This document shows, piece by piece, positions 23,783-33,824 of a DNA stretch of 42,979 bases. The stretch covers positions 1 through 42,979 of the forward strand of contig DSAE01000048.1 in the NCBI GenBank assembly GCA_011372855.1. Direction: 5' to 3'. Position numbers and translations under genes: made by a program. This stretch comes from Desulfobacteraceae bacterium. GTDB lineage: Bacteria; Desulfobacterota; Desulfobulbia; Desulfobulbales; Desulfobulbaceae. Within the stretch, counting starts at the first letter, position 1. Every line of letters starts with the position of its first letter. The notes below the pieces were generated by a model, which was not told the origin of the DNA, searched no databases, and worked only from the letters and a program-made list of their open reading frames with translations.

Positions 23783-26055
23783 ATGCTGCAACCGAAATCC
23801 CTTCCCTTTCTGGTCATTGTCGCCATTGCTGCGGTCGTCTTTCTACCCGTGTATATTCTCACCTACCTGTATCCTTCCATTGATAAACTGCTGATACAGG
23901 ATGCGGAAAATCATGCCCGGAACGTGGCCAGTCATTTTCCTTTCATCTGGATGCAGCCGGGGAACATCTTCGCTACCGGGATATTACCCCGGAACTGAAG
24001 CAGGAGATAGCCCTGACGGTCAGCAATTTTTCCCTGGAGAAGCTCAAGGTGTTTTCCGCAAACGGGGAGATACTTTTTTCAACGGATTCCGAGGAAATCG
24101 GTCAGGTCAACGATCAGGACTATTTCAGAAGTGTCGTCATGCGCGGCAAGAATTTCACCAAGATGGTCCGCAGGGATACCAGAACCCTGGAAGGCCGGAC
24201 GGTGACGCGGGACGTCATCGAAACGTATGTGCCGATTTTCGGCCGGGACCGGGTGGTCGGGGCCTTTGAAATATATTATGACATTACCGAACTCAGAGAA
24301 ATGTTCGGCAATATTATCCATCGCTCAACCTTCGTCATATACGGAGTTTCCATTCTGCTGACCACGTCCCTGCTGATCAGCCTGTTTATCCTGTCCAAGA
24401 ACATATCTGCACGCCTCCGGACCGAGAAGGTCCTTGCCGAACGGGAAGAGGAACTGGAGGACCTGATCGGGCAGCGGACGGCCCAGCTCTCCGCCGCCAA
24501 CCTGCAGATGGAGGAGGACAGCAGAAAAAGACGAGAAATTGAGCAGGACCTTCGCGTTGCCGAGGAAAGATATCGGGCACTGGTTGAAATGGCCTGGGAC
24601 GCGATTATTATCGCCGATGCCGACTCAGGCCTCATTACCGACGTCAACAGAAAAGCGACCGAACTTATCGGCCGCAGAGCGCCGGAAATCGTCGGCCGAC
24701 ACCTGCTGTCCCTGCATCCTGTTGATGAAGGGGGCCTGTACGCAGGACTGGTGAAAAACCATTATTCTTCTCCGCCCTCCGATACCCTGCTGTATGTCCA
24801 GCACAGCAGCGGGCGCAGAATTCCCGTTGAAATTTCCGCCGCCATCCTCGCCCACGGAGGCCGCAGGATACTCCTGGGCATTTTCCGCGATATGACCCGG
24901 AGGATGAAAATCGAGAAGGAACTGCAGAAAGCGGAGCAGCTCAGGACAGCCTCGCTCCTTGCCGGGGGAATAGCACATGATTTTAATAACCTGTTAACCG
25001 CAATACAGGCTAATGTTTCCATGGCTCATCAGGAAGCGGCCGGCAGCGGGACCATTGCGAAGCGGCTGGAGGGAATCGAAGAGGCGGTCAATCGGGCCAG
25101 GGGAATGACTCGACAGCTGCTGAGCTTCGCCAGGGGAGGGCGGCCGGTCACGAAGCCCGTCCGCCTTGACGCGATTATCAGGGACTCGGCGGCATTCGTT
25201 CTGCAAGGCTCCGGGGTCAAGTGTGACTGCGAGATCGCGCCGGATCTGTGGCCGGTCAATGGTGATGCGGATCAGCTCAGCCAGGTGGTCAACAACATTG
25301 TCATCAACGCGTCCCAGGCCCTGCAGGGAAGGGGCGTATGCCGGATCCGGGGAGAAAACGTCACAATCCGGGAAGACGACCGGCCGGGCTTGCCCCCGGG
25401 CAGATACATCCGGATAGACATCAGGGACGAGGGACCGGGGATACCTGAAGATAAGCTTGACAGGATTTTTGAACCATTTTATACCACCAAACCACAGGGC
25501 ACCGGACTGGGATTGAGTTCGGCCCATGCCATTGTCCAGCAGCACGGGGGGGGGCAAATCCGGGTCGAGACCAGAGCAGGGGAGGGAACGACCTTTTCCG
25601 TTTTTCTCCCCGCGGTTCCCGGCCCGTTTGGGGAAAGCGGAACCGCGAGTGGGGAGGTGGACCTGAAGGGCGCCGGCAGGGTACTGGTCATGGACGATGA
25701 GGCCATGATCCGGGACACGGCCGCCAACCAGCTGAATTTTTTCGGGTATGAAGTCGATACCGCCGCAGACGGCGAGACGGCGGTGCGGATGTACAAGGAA
25801 GCCCTTGCCGGGCCAAGGCCCTATGCAGCAGTGATCCTGGACCTGACGGTGTCGGGCGGCATGGGAGGGAAAGAAGCGGCCGGGATCCTGCGGGGGATCG
25901 ATCCGGACGTCCGGATCATCGTCACCAGCGGCTATCATGCCGATCCCGTCATGACCAGTCCCCGGGAGTACGGTTTTGACGGGGCGGTGGCCAAACCGTA
26001 CCGGATGGACGAACTGGAAAAGGCTGTCAAGGCGGTCCTGGCCGGGAGGGTATGA
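23783..26055 (+). CDS. membrane hybrid sensor histidine kinase (PAS-HisKA-HATPase-REC), apparent frameshift near 23935
   Basis: The gene is in two frames. 23783 (MLQPKSLPFLVIVAIAAVVF) gives a first membrane helix and reads to VASHF. From there a -1 shift at a TTTT run (23935-23938) continues FHLDAAGEHLRYRDITPEL and joins the 668-residue ORF at 24049. The combined product is about 757 residues. It has a periplasmic sensor region, a second helix (STFVIYGVSILLTTSLLISL), a coiled linker, and PAS (about 270-385). HisKA follows with AHDFNNLL, HATPase with DEGPGIP and GTGLGLSSA, and a C-terminal receiver with phospho-Asp in ILDLTV. As written the kinase lacks its first helix. A missing T in a homopolymer (sequencing or mutation) is the simplest cause. 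Signal unknown. Confidence 0.82.
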
Positions 26056-26098
26056 CATTTTTCTCCCTCTGTCTGCAACAACCGGCGGAGAACACATC

Positions 26099-26782
26099 AT
26101 GAAAGAAACGAGTGGCCTCGATATGAAAACTGAATGCGACCGGTGCGGGACCTGTTGCGCCAAAGGCGGACCGGCCCTCCATGTCGAAGATATATCCCTG
26201 ATCAGAAGCGGCTTCCTCTCCATTGACGATCTGGTGACAATCCGGGTGGGAGAAATCGTTCTCCTGTCCGATACGGGAAAGCCGGAGACAACGGAAGTGG
26301 AACTGATCAAGATACAGGGACGGGGCGGAGACTGGTGCTGCCGCTTCCTGGATCCGGGCACGCGGACATGTACCGTTTATGAAAACCGGCCTCTGGCCTG
26401 CCGCCTTCTGGAATGCTGGAATCCCGATGCCGTTTTGGAGATAAGCGGGAAAAAACTTCTCGACCGTTTTGACATCATTGCCGGGGACGACCCACTGCTT
26501 TCGCTGCTCAGGCTCCATGATCAACAGCTTCCCCTGCCGGACATGGTTGAAGTCAGGGTACGGCTGAGTTCCGAAGAGCAGAGGGAAAGTGCGCTTGCCG
26601 AACTGCGGCAACAGGTTGAACGGGACCTGCTGTTCAGAGTGCTGGCGGTGGACAAGTTCGCCCTGCCGGTGGAAAGGGAGCTGTTTTATTTCGGCCGGCC
26701 GCTTTTTCACCTGCTTGCCCCCCTGGGCGTGGCCGTGACGGAATCGCCCGAAGGGATCACCCTGCACTGTGAGGAGCAGTAG
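26099..26782 (+). CDS. YkgJ-type cysteine-cluster (zinc/iron-chelating) protein
   Basis: The 227-residue protein has the Cys pattern of the YkgJ/UPF0153 family: CDRCGTCCAKGG near the N-terminus, DWCCRFLDPGTRTCTVYENRPLACRLLECW in the middle. These eight or so cysteines are thought to bind zinc or an iron-sulfur cluster; the function of the family is not settled. A C-terminal helical extension of about 110 residues follows and ends in LHCEEQ. I start at ATG 26099 with GGAG 9 bases upstream; the longer track ORF reaches back into the kinase frame. It lies 43 bases after the kinase and may share its transcript. Confidence 0.85.
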   Translation: MKETSGLDMKTECDRCGTCCAKGGPALHVEDISLIRSGFLSIDDLVTIRVGEIVLLSDTGKPETTEVELIKIQGRGGDWCCRFLDPGTRTCTVYENRPLACRLLECWNPDAVLEISGKKLLDRFDIIAGDDPLLSLLRLHDQQLPLPDMVEVRVRLSSEEQRESALAELRQQVERDLLFRVLAVDKFALPVERELFYFGRPLFHLLAPLGVAVTESPEGITLHCEEQ

Positions 26783-26948
26783 GTTCAGCCTGTTGCCGCA
26801 ACCTCCGTCCGGCCTGAAATCCTTTCCCTTGCCAATCCGGCGGGGGGGGGGTGCTCCGCGCTGGACAGCGTCAAGCGCCCGGCTGCCATATTTCTCCCCG
26901 GGCGGAGCCTGAAAATGTGCATTGCACCCCCGGCGCTGTGGTAATTCG

Positions 26949-26976
26949 TTGAATATTCCTTTCTTTTTATTATAAG
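26949..26976 (+). promoter_or_regulatory. candidate promoter of the hsp20-lon-ftsY run
   Basis: TTGAAT (26949-26954) and TATAAG (26971-26976) are 16 bases apart in an AT-rich patch. GTTGAA resembles a heat-shock -35 only loosely, and no CCCCAT-type -10 follows, so a sigma32 site is not supported. The 315-base gap 26783-27097 contains a run of ten G residues (26841-26850) but no other feature I can support. Confidence 0.5.
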
Positions 26977-27097
26977 GTATATTTTGTCCGCCGGTGGCGG
27001 AATGATGGCCTGCGGTCATCAGCAGGAAATAAACGGCAGAGTCCGGCCCGGTCATGGATGGAATGACGGCCGGAAAGCATCCTGAATGGAGGGCGTC

Positions 27098-27544
27098 GTG
27101 GATCCGTTAAGCCGAAAATTATTGAAGGAACTTGAGGAAATGCAGGAGCGGACCGGTCGTATGCTCAGGAACATGTCCATGTCACGGCTGGTGTCGCTGC
27201 AGTCCGGAGGCTGGCAGCCTCCGGCAGACATTTATGAGTCCGAGGCTGAATATTATGTCTACTTTGACCTTGCCGGGGTGGATCCCCAGTCCTTTTCGGT
27301 CATCGTTGACGGGCATCAGTTGCGGATCCATGGAAAAAGACAGCTGCCGCCGCACAGATCCATTGCCTGCATTCATCAGCTTGAAATCGAGCTGGGCCCG
27401 TTCGACCGAACCGTCACCCTGCCGGGAACCGTGGATATTGATGCTGTCACCTCGTCCTACACCAACGGCATTCTGACGGTCACCCTGCCGAAAAAGGTCA
27501 GCAGAGACAAAATCAATATCGAAATCTCCATGGGAGAAAAATAA
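27098..27544 (+). CDS. Hsp20/alpha-crystallin small heat-shock protein
   Basis: This 148-residue protein is a small heat-shock chaperone that holds unfolding proteins. The alpha-crystallin domain spans about residues 42-140: PPADIYESEAEYYVYFDLAGV, then LRIHGKRQLP, FDRTVTLPGTVDIDAVTSSY and the signature TNGILTVTLPKK. The C-terminal anchoring motif reads INIEISMGEK. A helical N-terminal arm precedes it. Two starts are possible: ATG 27086 without a ribosome site, or GTG 27098 with GGAGGG just upstream, which I prefer. Its stop shares bases with the ATG of lon (TAATG), so chaperone and protease are coupled. Confidence 0.93.
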   Translation: MDPLSRKLLKELEEMQERTGRMLRNMSMSRLVSLQSGGWQPPADIYESEAEYYVYFDLAGVDPQSFSVIVDGHQLRIHGKRQLPPHRSIACIHQLEIELGPFDRTVTLPGTVDIDAVTSSYTNGILTVTLPKKVSRDKINIEISMGEK

Positions 27545-29916
27545 TGGAACAACAGCAGCAGAAGGAAAAACGGATCGATCCGCAAACCCTGCCGATTCCT
27601 GACGTTCTGCCTATCCTCCCCTTGCACGGATTCGTCTTTTTCCCCGGCATGGGGTTCCCCCTGCAGATCGCAAGCGTATCTTCCAAACAGCTCATCGATG
27701 ACGCATTGCTGGCCGACCGGATAATCGCCCTCGTCGCTCACCGGGACGAGAACGCATCAAAGGACAGGCCTGCGGTCGAGGGTGATCTGTACAAGATCGG
27801 CGTTGTGGGATACATCCATAAGCTGACCAAGGTGGAAGAGGAATATTACCAGGTCCTGGTCAGCGGGATCAGGAAGATCCAGATTGCCGAATTTGTTCAG
27901 ACCGAACCCTATCTCCGCGCCAGGGTCGAAGAGGTCCCCATGGAGATCATGGAAGACCAGAAGATCGACGCGCTGATCCTCAACATCCGCACCCAGTTCA
28001 ACAAGCTGGTCAAACTGACTCAGCTGCCCCCGGAAATGGCCGCCACCATCAATTCCCTGTCCAATCATTTTCATGCCGCCTACATGGTTGTTTCCCAGCT
28101 CAACCTGAAGGTGGACGAAGAACAGGAGATGCTTGAAATCAGGGACCTGGAGACCCTGCTCCACAAGACCGCCAGGGAACTGAACAAACGGGTGGAAACG
28201 GCCCAGATCAGTCAGAAGCTGCAGGAGTCCTTTAAAAAAGACATGGACGAAAAACAGCGGGAGTTTTTCCTGCGCCAGCAGTTGAACGCCATCAGGAAGG
28301 AACTGGGCGAGGGCGAAGACGACAAGGTGGAGGTCAACGAGCTGCGCAAGCGGGTGGAGGAAACCGGACTGAGTCCCGAAGCCCGGCGGGCGGTCGACAA
28401 GGAGCTGACCCGGCTTGACCGCATTCCGCCCTCGTCCCCGGAGTACACGGTCTCCCGGAACTATATCGACTGGATCCTTGACCTGCCGTGGACCCTGTCG
28501 AGCAAGGATACCCTGGATCTGGACAAGGCCCAGGAGGACCTGGACCGTGATCATTACGGCTTGAAAAAAATCAAGAAACGGATCGTTGAATTCCTCGCCG
28601 TCCGCAAGTTGAAGGACGACGTCCATGGACCCATCCTCTGTTTCGTCGGCCCGCCCGGTGTGGGAAAGACATCCCTCGGGCAGTCCATTGCCCGGACGAT
28701 GAACCGCAAATTCGTCCGGGTCGCACTGGGCGGCGTCCGGGACGAAGCGGAAATTAGGGGCCACAGGCGGACGTACATCGGCGCGCTGCCCGGCCGGGTC
28801 ATCCAGAGCCTGAAAAAAGCCGGCACCAATAACCCGGTTTTTCTGCTCGACGAGATCGACAAGCTGGGCAGCGATTTCCGCGGCGACCCTTCCTCGGCCC
28901 TTCTGGAAGTCCTGGACCCGGAGCAGAACGCCACCTTTACCGATCATTATATCGATATCGAATTCGACCTCTCCAGAGTCATGTTCATCGCCACCGCCAA
29001 TGTTCTCGATACCATCCCCGGACCCTTGCGCGACAGGATGGAGATCGTTGAACTGTCTGGTTACACGGAGCACGAAAAGGTGGCCATAGCCATGAATCAT
29101 CTCATCGCCAAGCAGCTGGAGGCGCATGCCCTGAGCAGCGATGACCTGGAAATAGGTGAAGAGGCCATCCGCCACCTGATCCGCTCCTATACCCGGGAGG
29201 CCGGGGTTCGGAACCTGGAAAGGGAAATAGCCGCCATATGCAGGGGGGTGGCCAGCAAGATCGCCCGCGGCCGCAATGAAAAAGTCGTCGTTACCGCCGA
29301 TAACCTGTATGAATTCCTCGGCCCGGTCCGATTTTTTTCCGAAGTCAAGGCCCGCACCTGGGGGCCTGGCCTGGCAACCGGATTGGCCTGGACCCCGGTT
29401 GGCGGGGAGATCCTCTTCATCGAGACCTCGATGATGAAAGGGAAGGGCGGCTTGACCCTGACCGGCAAGCTGGGGGACGTGATGAAGGAGTCGGCCACGG
29501 CCGCCCTGACTTATATCCGCTCCCATGCCAGTGATCTGAACATAGATGACAACCTGTTCGGCAATATCGACCTCCACGTCCATGTTCCCGAGGGGGCGAT
29601 ACCCAAGGACGGCCCGTCGGCCGGGGTGGCGATGGTCTGCTCCCTTGTATCCGTCATCACCGGGAAAACCATACGTCCTGACGTGGCCATGACCGGCGAG
29701 ATCACCCTTCGCGGCGACGTCCTGCCGGTCGGCGGCATAGGGGAAAAGGTCCTGGCGGCCCTGCGGGCCGATATCCGTGAAATCATCCTGCCGGTGCTGA
29801 ACGAGAAGGACGTCCTCGAAATTCAGGAAGATGTCCGGCAGGGAATCATCTTTCATTACGCGCATACCATCAGTGACGTCCTGCGGACGGCACTTGAGCA
29901 GAAGGCGACCGAGTGA
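27544..29916 (+). CDS. lon: ATP-dependent Lon protease
   Basis: Lon degrades misfolded and regulatory proteins in the cytoplasm. The 790-residue protein has an N-terminal substrate domain starting with [21 protein letters not shown], a coiled middle ([20 protein letters not shown]) and an AAA+ ATPase. The ATPase shows Walker [12 protein letters not shown] (about 369), the [17 protein letters not shown] loop and Walker [14 protein letters not shown]. The C-terminal protease carries the Ser-Lys dyad: Ser in [11 protein letters not shown] (about 692) and Lys in [11 protein letters not shown] (about 735). It starts on the last base of the hsp20 stop and its own stop overlaps ftsY, so the three share a transcript. 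The length is typical for LonA. Confidence 0.97.
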   Translation: MEQQQQKEKRIDPQTLPIPDVLPILPLHGFVFFPGMGFPLQIASVSSKQLIDDALLADRIIALVAHRDENASKDRPAVEGDLYKIGVVGYIHKLTKVEEEYYQVLVSGIRKIQIAEFVQTEPYLRARVEEVPMEIMEDQKIDALILNIRTQFNKLVKLTQLPPEMAATINSLSNHFHAAYMVVSQLNLKVDEEQEMLEIRDLETLLHKTARELNKRVETAQISQKLQESFKKDMDEKQREFFLRQQLNAIRKELGEGEDDKVEVNELRKRVEETGLSPEARRAVDKELTRLDRIPPSSPEYTVSRNYIDWILDLPWTLSSKDTLDLDKAQEDLDRDHYGLKKIKKRIVEFLAVRKLKDDVHGPILCFVGPPGVGKTSLGQSIARTMNRKFVRVALGGVRDEAEIRGHRRTYIGALPGRVIQSLKKAGTNNPVFLLDEIDKLGSDFRGDPSSALLEVLDPEQNATFTDHYIDIEFDLSRVMFIATANVLDTIPGPLRDRMEIVELSGYTEHEKVAIAMNHLIAKQLEAHALSSDDLEIGEEAIRHLIRSYTREAGVRNLEREIAAICRGVASKIARGRNEKVVVTADNLYEFLGPVRFFSEVKARTWGPGLATGLAWTPVGGEILFIETSMMKGKGGLTLTGKLGDVMKESATAALTYIRSHASDLNIDDNLFGNIDLHVHVPEGAIPKDGPSAGVAMVCSLVSVITGKTIRPDVAMTGEITLRGDVLPVGGIGEKVLAALRADIREIILPVLNEKDVLEIQEDVRQGIIFHYAHTISDVLRTALEQKATE

Positions 29917-31139
29917 TGCTGGGCTGGTTCAAGAAACGGCGGAAAAAGGAGGAGCAGGAGCAGGGTCCTGTCCGGGAAGAGCAACGGGAAGGCAGCTCTG
30001 ACGGCGCCGCCCCTTCGCACGGGGATACAGGGCAGGTGGCGGAAGAGCCCGCCGTGTCAGCCCCGGCGCGCAGCGAAGGCGATGACATCCAATCCGGGGA
30101 AATCCCGGTCCCAACGGAACAAAGCAGGACAACACCGGAGCCCGCAAATTCGGTCAAAACTCCCGTTCGGGAACCGGAGCGCAAGAATGAGGGGACCTCC
30201 CTGTTCAGCCGCCTGCAGAAACGGTTGAGCAAGATAAGGAAGTCCCTGGTTTATCGCCTTGATTCGCTTTTTCTCGGCAAAAAGGAAATCGATCAGGACC
30301 TGTTTGATGAACTGGAGGAAATTCTCATCACCGCGGACCTGGGGGTGGCAACCACCCACGAGCTGCTGGACGACGTGAAAAAGGAGGTCAGGCGCCAGGA
30401 ACTGAAGGACCCGCGGGCCCTGAAGGCGGTCCTGAAAGAGCAGATACTCGCCTATCTTCTCGAGTCGGACAAGCCGGGAGAGCTGGTCATGCCCGAATCG
30501 GGGCCCTTCGTGATCATGGTGGTCGGCGTCAACGGCGTGGGCAAGACGACCAGCATCGGCAAAATCGCCGCCAAATTCGCCCGCTCGGGCAGCTCGGTTC
30601 TTCTTGTCGCCGCGGACACCTTCAGGGCCGCAGCCATTGACCAGCTGAAAATCTGGGCCGAACGCTGCGGCGCGGACATAGTCGCCCAGAAGCAGGGCGC
30701 CGATCCGTCCGCCGTTGTCTACGATGCCATCGAGTACGGCAGACACAGAAACGTCGATGTCATCATCGTCGATACCGCCGGCCGGCTTCATACCCAGGTC
30801 AACCTGATGGAGGAACTGAAAAAGATCAAGCGGGTGATCGGCAAGAAACTGGCGGGGGCCCCGCACGAGGTGATGCTGATCATCGATGCGACGACCGGCC
30901 AGAATGGTATTTCCCAGGCCAAACTTTTCAATGAGGCCGTCGAAATAACCGGTTTGACCCTGACGAAGCTCGACGGCACCGCCAAGGGAGGAATTATTGT
31001 CAATATCTGCCGGGAGCTTGGCATTCCTGTGCGTTTCATCGGTATCGGCGAAAAAATAGACGACCTCCGCGACTTCGATCCGCGAGAGTTCGTTGATGCC
31101 CTGTTTGCCGGTTCCCCGGCCGACAGTGCGCCCGACTGA
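29916..31139 (+). CDS. ftsY: signal recognition particle receptor FtsY
   Basis: FtsY docks SRP-ribosome complexes at the membrane. The 407-residue protein begins with a short amphipathic, membrane-binding helix ([14 protein letters not shown]) and an acidic, low-complexity A region to about residue 90. The N domain follows ([21 protein letters not shown]), then the SRP GTPase: [20 protein letters not shown] (about 203), [31 protein letters not shown] and [11 protein letters not shown]. The ATG overlaps the lon stop as TGATG; the track start at GTG 29913 is one codon earlier and unlikely. Coupling to lon is uncommon and may be worth comparing. Confidence 0.96.
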   Translation: MLGWFKKRRKKEEQEQGPVREEQREGSSDGAAPSHGDTGQVAEEPAVSAPARSEGDDIQSGEIPVPTEQSRTTPEPANSVKTPVREPERKNEGTSLFSRLQKRLSKIRKSLVYRLDSLFLGKKEIDQDLFDELEEILITADLGVATTHELLDDVKKEVRRQELKDPRALKAVLKEQILAYLLESDKPGELVMPESGPFVIMVVGVNGVGKTTSIGKIAAKFARSGSSVLLVAADTFRAAAIDQLKIWAERCGADIVAQKQGADPSAVVYDAIEYGRHRNVDVIIVDTAGRLHTQVNLMEELKKIKRVIGKKLAGAPHEVMLIIDATTGQNGISQAKLFNEAVEITGLTLTKLDGTAKGGIIVNICRELGIPVRFIGIGEKIDDLRDFDPREFVDALFAGSPADSAPD

Positions 31140-31178
31140 TAGAAAGCCGCGGCCATTCCACCTTGTCCTGGTTCATCC

Positions 31179-32018
31179 ATGCAATACAGGTATCATAATC
31201 AACCCGGCTGCGGGGGCTGCCTGCTCGTCGTTGCCCTTATTCTCCTCGCCACCGGCGGCGCCCCGGCCCTGCTGAATTTTTTCGGTTTTATTCTGTTCGC
31301 CGGACTGTTCGGCTTTCTGCTCCTGCTGGCCGCTTTCTGGGGGTTCAGCTATTATGTGCAGAGCCGGATCAGCAGGTACGAGGCCTCCCAGACCGAAACC
31401 CACAACCGTTTCGTCTATCTGCTGGTCAATATCCTGGTCAGAATCGCCCAGGCCGACGGTCATTTCACCAAGGCCGAACTGCAGACCATCCTCAATTTTT
31501 TTCAGTACAACCTGCGCTACACCCAGGATCAGATGTACTGGGTCAAACAGCTTGTCAAGGAAGCGCGGGATGCCGAGGTCAGCATGGATGAGCTGCTGCT
31601 CGAGTTCAGGAACTCCTTTGCCTATGAGCCCCGTCTGATTCTGCTCGAGCTGATTTATCAGATCATCCATACCAAGCAGCCGCCGCCCGAAACCGAAATC
31701 CGTCAGGCCAGGACCATTGCCGCGTTTTTCCATATCACAGCCTATGATCAGCGGACCATCGAGGCCAAGTACATGTACCGGCAGCAGCGGGAGTTCGGAA
31801 CAGGCGCGGGGGCCGAGGACCAGTATTATGCCGTTTTAGGCCTTGAACCGGGTGCGGATTTTGCAGTGATTAAAAAAGCGTACCGAAAATTGAGCATGCA
31901 ATACCACCCGGACAAGGTCAGTCATCTCGGGGAGGAGTTCCAGAGGGTTGCCGAAGAAAAAATGAAGGAAATCAACATGGCCTATGATTACTTTAAAAAG
32001 AAATTTAACAACGTATAG
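31179..32018 (+). CDS. membrane-anchored TerB/DnaJ co-chaperone (DjlA-like)
   Basis: The 279-residue protein combines an N-terminal membrane hairpin ([13 protein letters not shown] and [20 protein letters not shown], about 14-54), a TerB-like helical domain ([20 protein letters not shown], about 80-190) and a C-terminal J domain ([20 protein letters not shown]) with HPD at about 243-245. This order matches DjlA, an inner-membrane J protein that recruits DnaK on the cytoplasmic side. It differs from E. coli DjlA in its two-helix anchor and GCGGC motif. It lies 39 bases after ftsY on the same strand, so membrane targeting and folding genes are neighbours. Confidence 0.88.
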   Translation: MQYRYHNQPGCGGCLLVVALILLATGGAPALLNFFGFILFAGLFGFLLLLAAFWGFSYYVQSRISRYEASQTETHNRFVYLLVNILVRIAQADGHFTKAELQTILNFFQYNLRYTQDQMYWVKQLVKEARDAEVSMDELLLEFRNSFAYEPRLILLELIYQIIHTKQPPPETEIRQARTIAAFFHITAYDQRTIEAKYMYRQQREFGTGAGAEDQYYAVLGLEPGADFAVIKKAYRKLSMQYHPDKVSHLGEEFQRVAEEKMKEINMAYDYFKKKFNNV

Positions 32019-32073
32019 CTTGTTGTTGTATTTCTGTGACTTATTGAAAGTATCAATTGAAAGGAAATAAGTT

Positions 32074-33255
32074 ATGACCGTTGCCGGAAAAATGAAGCAG
32101 TTCGCCGAACGATCCTCCTGGATCCGGAAAATGTTCGCGGAGGGCGCCAAAATGAAGGCGCAGTACGGAGCGGACAACGTCTTTGACTTCAGCCTCGGCA
32201 ATCCCGACGTGCCTCCGCCGCCGAGGTTTTTCGAGGTGTTGCGGGAACTGGCTGCCGATGACAAGCCCGGCGCCCACGGCTACATGCCCAACGGCGGCTT
32301 TCCCTATGTCCGGGAGGCCCTGGCCCGGCGGCTGTCCGCCGAGCAGGAGATCGACCTCGACCAGGGTGAAGTGCTCATGACCTGCGGTGCTGCCGGCGCC
32401 ATCAACCTGGTAATGAAAGCCCTGCTTGATCCGGGGGACGAGGTGATCATCCTTTCCCCGTTTTTTGTGGAATATGAATTTTATATCGACAACCATGGCG
32501 GCAAGAGCAGAATTGTTGCCACTGACAACGAGTTCAACCTCGATCTGCGGGGAATCGAAGGGGCCCTGAACGAAAAAACCAAGATTGTCCTGATCAACAG
32601 TCCCAACAATCCCACCGGGCAGATATATTCCCGGGAGTCGATCCAGCGGCTCGGACGTTTGCTGGAGCGTTTCTCCGAGAAGTTGTGTTCAACCATTTAC
32701 CTCGTCGCCGACGAGCCCTACCGCAAGATTGTCTATGACGGCTGCGAGGTGCCGTCGGTCATGGCGGCTTCAAGGAATTCGATCATTGTCTCTTCCTATT
32801 CCAAGGACCTGTCGCTGCCCGGCGAGCGGATCGGATACCTGGCCGTCCACCCTGAGATCAAACAGAAGCAGCAGCTGCTTGATGTGCTGACCCTGGCCAA
32901 CAGGATCCTCGGCTTTGTCAATGCGCCGGCGCTGATGCAGAGGGTGGTGGAGCAGCTGCAGGACGTGACCGTGGACACGGGGGTGTATGCCCGCAGGAGG
33001 GAGACATTCTGCGCCGTTCTCGACGCGGCCGGGTTTGCCTATACAAAGCCCAAGGGGGCCTTCTATATTTTTCCCAAGGTCCCCGGCGATGACGTGGAAT
33101 TCTGTACCATCCTGCAGCAGGAAAAAATTCTGGCCGTCCCCGGCCGGGGCTTCGGCGCCCCCGGTTTCATCCGCCTGGCCTTTTGTGTGGATGATTCGGT
33201 GATTGAGCGTTCGGCGGATGCCTTCAAAAGGGCGATGGCCAGGGCCAGGGGATGA
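32074..33255 (+). CDS. PLP-dependent class I/II aminotransferase
   Basis: The 393-residue protein is a fold-type I aminotransferase. Substrate and cofactor residues are visible in FDFSLGNPDVPPPPRFF, GYMPNGGFPYVREALARRL, TCGAAGAINLVMKALLDPGD, INSPNNPTGQIY and VADEPYRKIVYDG. The Schiff-base Lys lies in SSYSKDLSLPGERIGY and the substrate Arg region in GAPGFIRLAFCVDD. The overall layout is that of aspartate/aromatic-type aminotransferases, with the exact amino donor unclear. An AAGGAAAT ribosome site precedes the ATG. It follows the J-protein gene by 55 bases. Confidence 0.93.
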   Translation: MTVAGKMKQFAERSSWIRKMFAEGAKMKAQYGADNVFDFSLGNPDVPPPPRFFEVLRELAADDKPGAHGYMPNGGFPYVREALARRLSAEQEIDLDQGEVLMTCGAAGAINLVMKALLDPGDEVIILSPFFVEYEFYIDNHGGKSRIVATDNEFNLDLRGIEGALNEKTKIVLINSPNNPTGQIYSRESIQRLGRLLERFSEKLCSTIYLVADEPYRKIVYDGCEVPSVMAASRNSIIVSSYSKDLSLPGERIGYLAVHPEIKQKQQLLDVLTLANRILGFVNAPALMQRVVEQLQDVTVDTGVYARRRETFCAVLDAAGFAYTKPKGAFYIFPKVPGDDVEFCTILQQEKILAVPGRGFGAPGFIRLAFCVDDSVIERSADAFKRAMARARG

Positions 33256-33317
33256 TGCGCAGGCGCGGGTCGTACCTCACGGCTTAGTTCCCTGCCTTTC
33301 CTGCCCCGATGCGGGGC

Positions 33318-33794
33318 TCAGGGCAGAGCGGCCGCCTCCATTTCCAGTTTTTCGGCCTTTTTGGCCAGGGCGTCAGCCCGGTGGACGAGTTGCCGCGCCT
33401 CGCTCTCCATGACCGCGGCCCAGCGGCGATATTTTCTTTTCACCTTCCGGATCGCGCTTCGTGAGCGGAGATGCTGCGCTTCCCGCAGGAGGCTGACCGC
33501 TTCATGCCTGGCGGCGGCCTCCTCGGCCCGGTAGCGGGCGGCTTGCCCTTCGAGGAGCCGCCGGCTTTTTTGCGCATCGGCCGCCCGGGCTGCCTCAGGC
33601 GGCCGGGCGTGGCGCTTCACCTGTTGCCGGGGAACGGGACGGATGTCCAGGATTTCGACCCCTTCGGAGGGCGGATAATCCGTGATGTTGAGGACCCCCT
33701 GCTCATCCTTCCAGGTGTAATTGTATACCCCGGCATGGCCTGCGCCATACACCAGGAGCGACAGGACGATCAGCCAGGCGAATATGCAGCGCAT
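33318..33794 (-). CDS. exported DUF4124 protein with a basic coiled tail
   Basis: The 158-residue protein has a signal peptide (MRCIFAWLIVLSLLVYGAGHA) and a DUF4124 domain (VYNYTWKDEQGVLNITDYPP, about 23-45), a small beta unit found in many exported proteobacterial proteins. The rest is a long Ala/Arg/Glu-rich helix that looks coiled-coil and may interact with the envelope. Function unknown. It lies after glmM on the same strand with a 30-base gap and may be the last gene of that transcript. A GC-rich hairpin, GCCCCG-ATG-CGGGGC near 33304-33318, overlaps its stop region but lacks a T-run. Confidence 0.82.
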   Translation of the reverse strand: MRCIFAWLIVLSLLVYGAGHAGVYNYTWKDEQGVLNITDYPPSEGVEILDIRPVPRQQVKRHARPPEAARAADAQKSRRLLEGQAARYRAEEAAARHEAVSLLREAQHLRSRSAIRKVKRKYRRWAAVMESEARQLVHRADALAKKAEKLEMEAAALP

Positions 33795-33824
33795 GCTCTT
33801 GGCCTCCCTTGCCGGAATCCGGCT

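Noticed and set aside
24994-26361. 455-residue minus-strand ORF
   Set aside because: It is antisense to the kinase domains with intact H, N and G boxes on the plus strand.
26949-26976. Heat-shock sigma32 promoter before hsp20
   Set aside because: Only a loose TTGAA match and no CCCCAT-type -10; a sigma70-like reading fits as well.
27757-29865. 702-residue minus-strand ORF
   Set aside because: It is antisense to lon, which has all catalytic motifs; composition is that of a shadow.
33304-33318. GCCCCG-ATG-CGGGGC hairpin as a terminator
   Set aside because: The loop is only three bases and there is no T-run on either strand, so termination is not supported.
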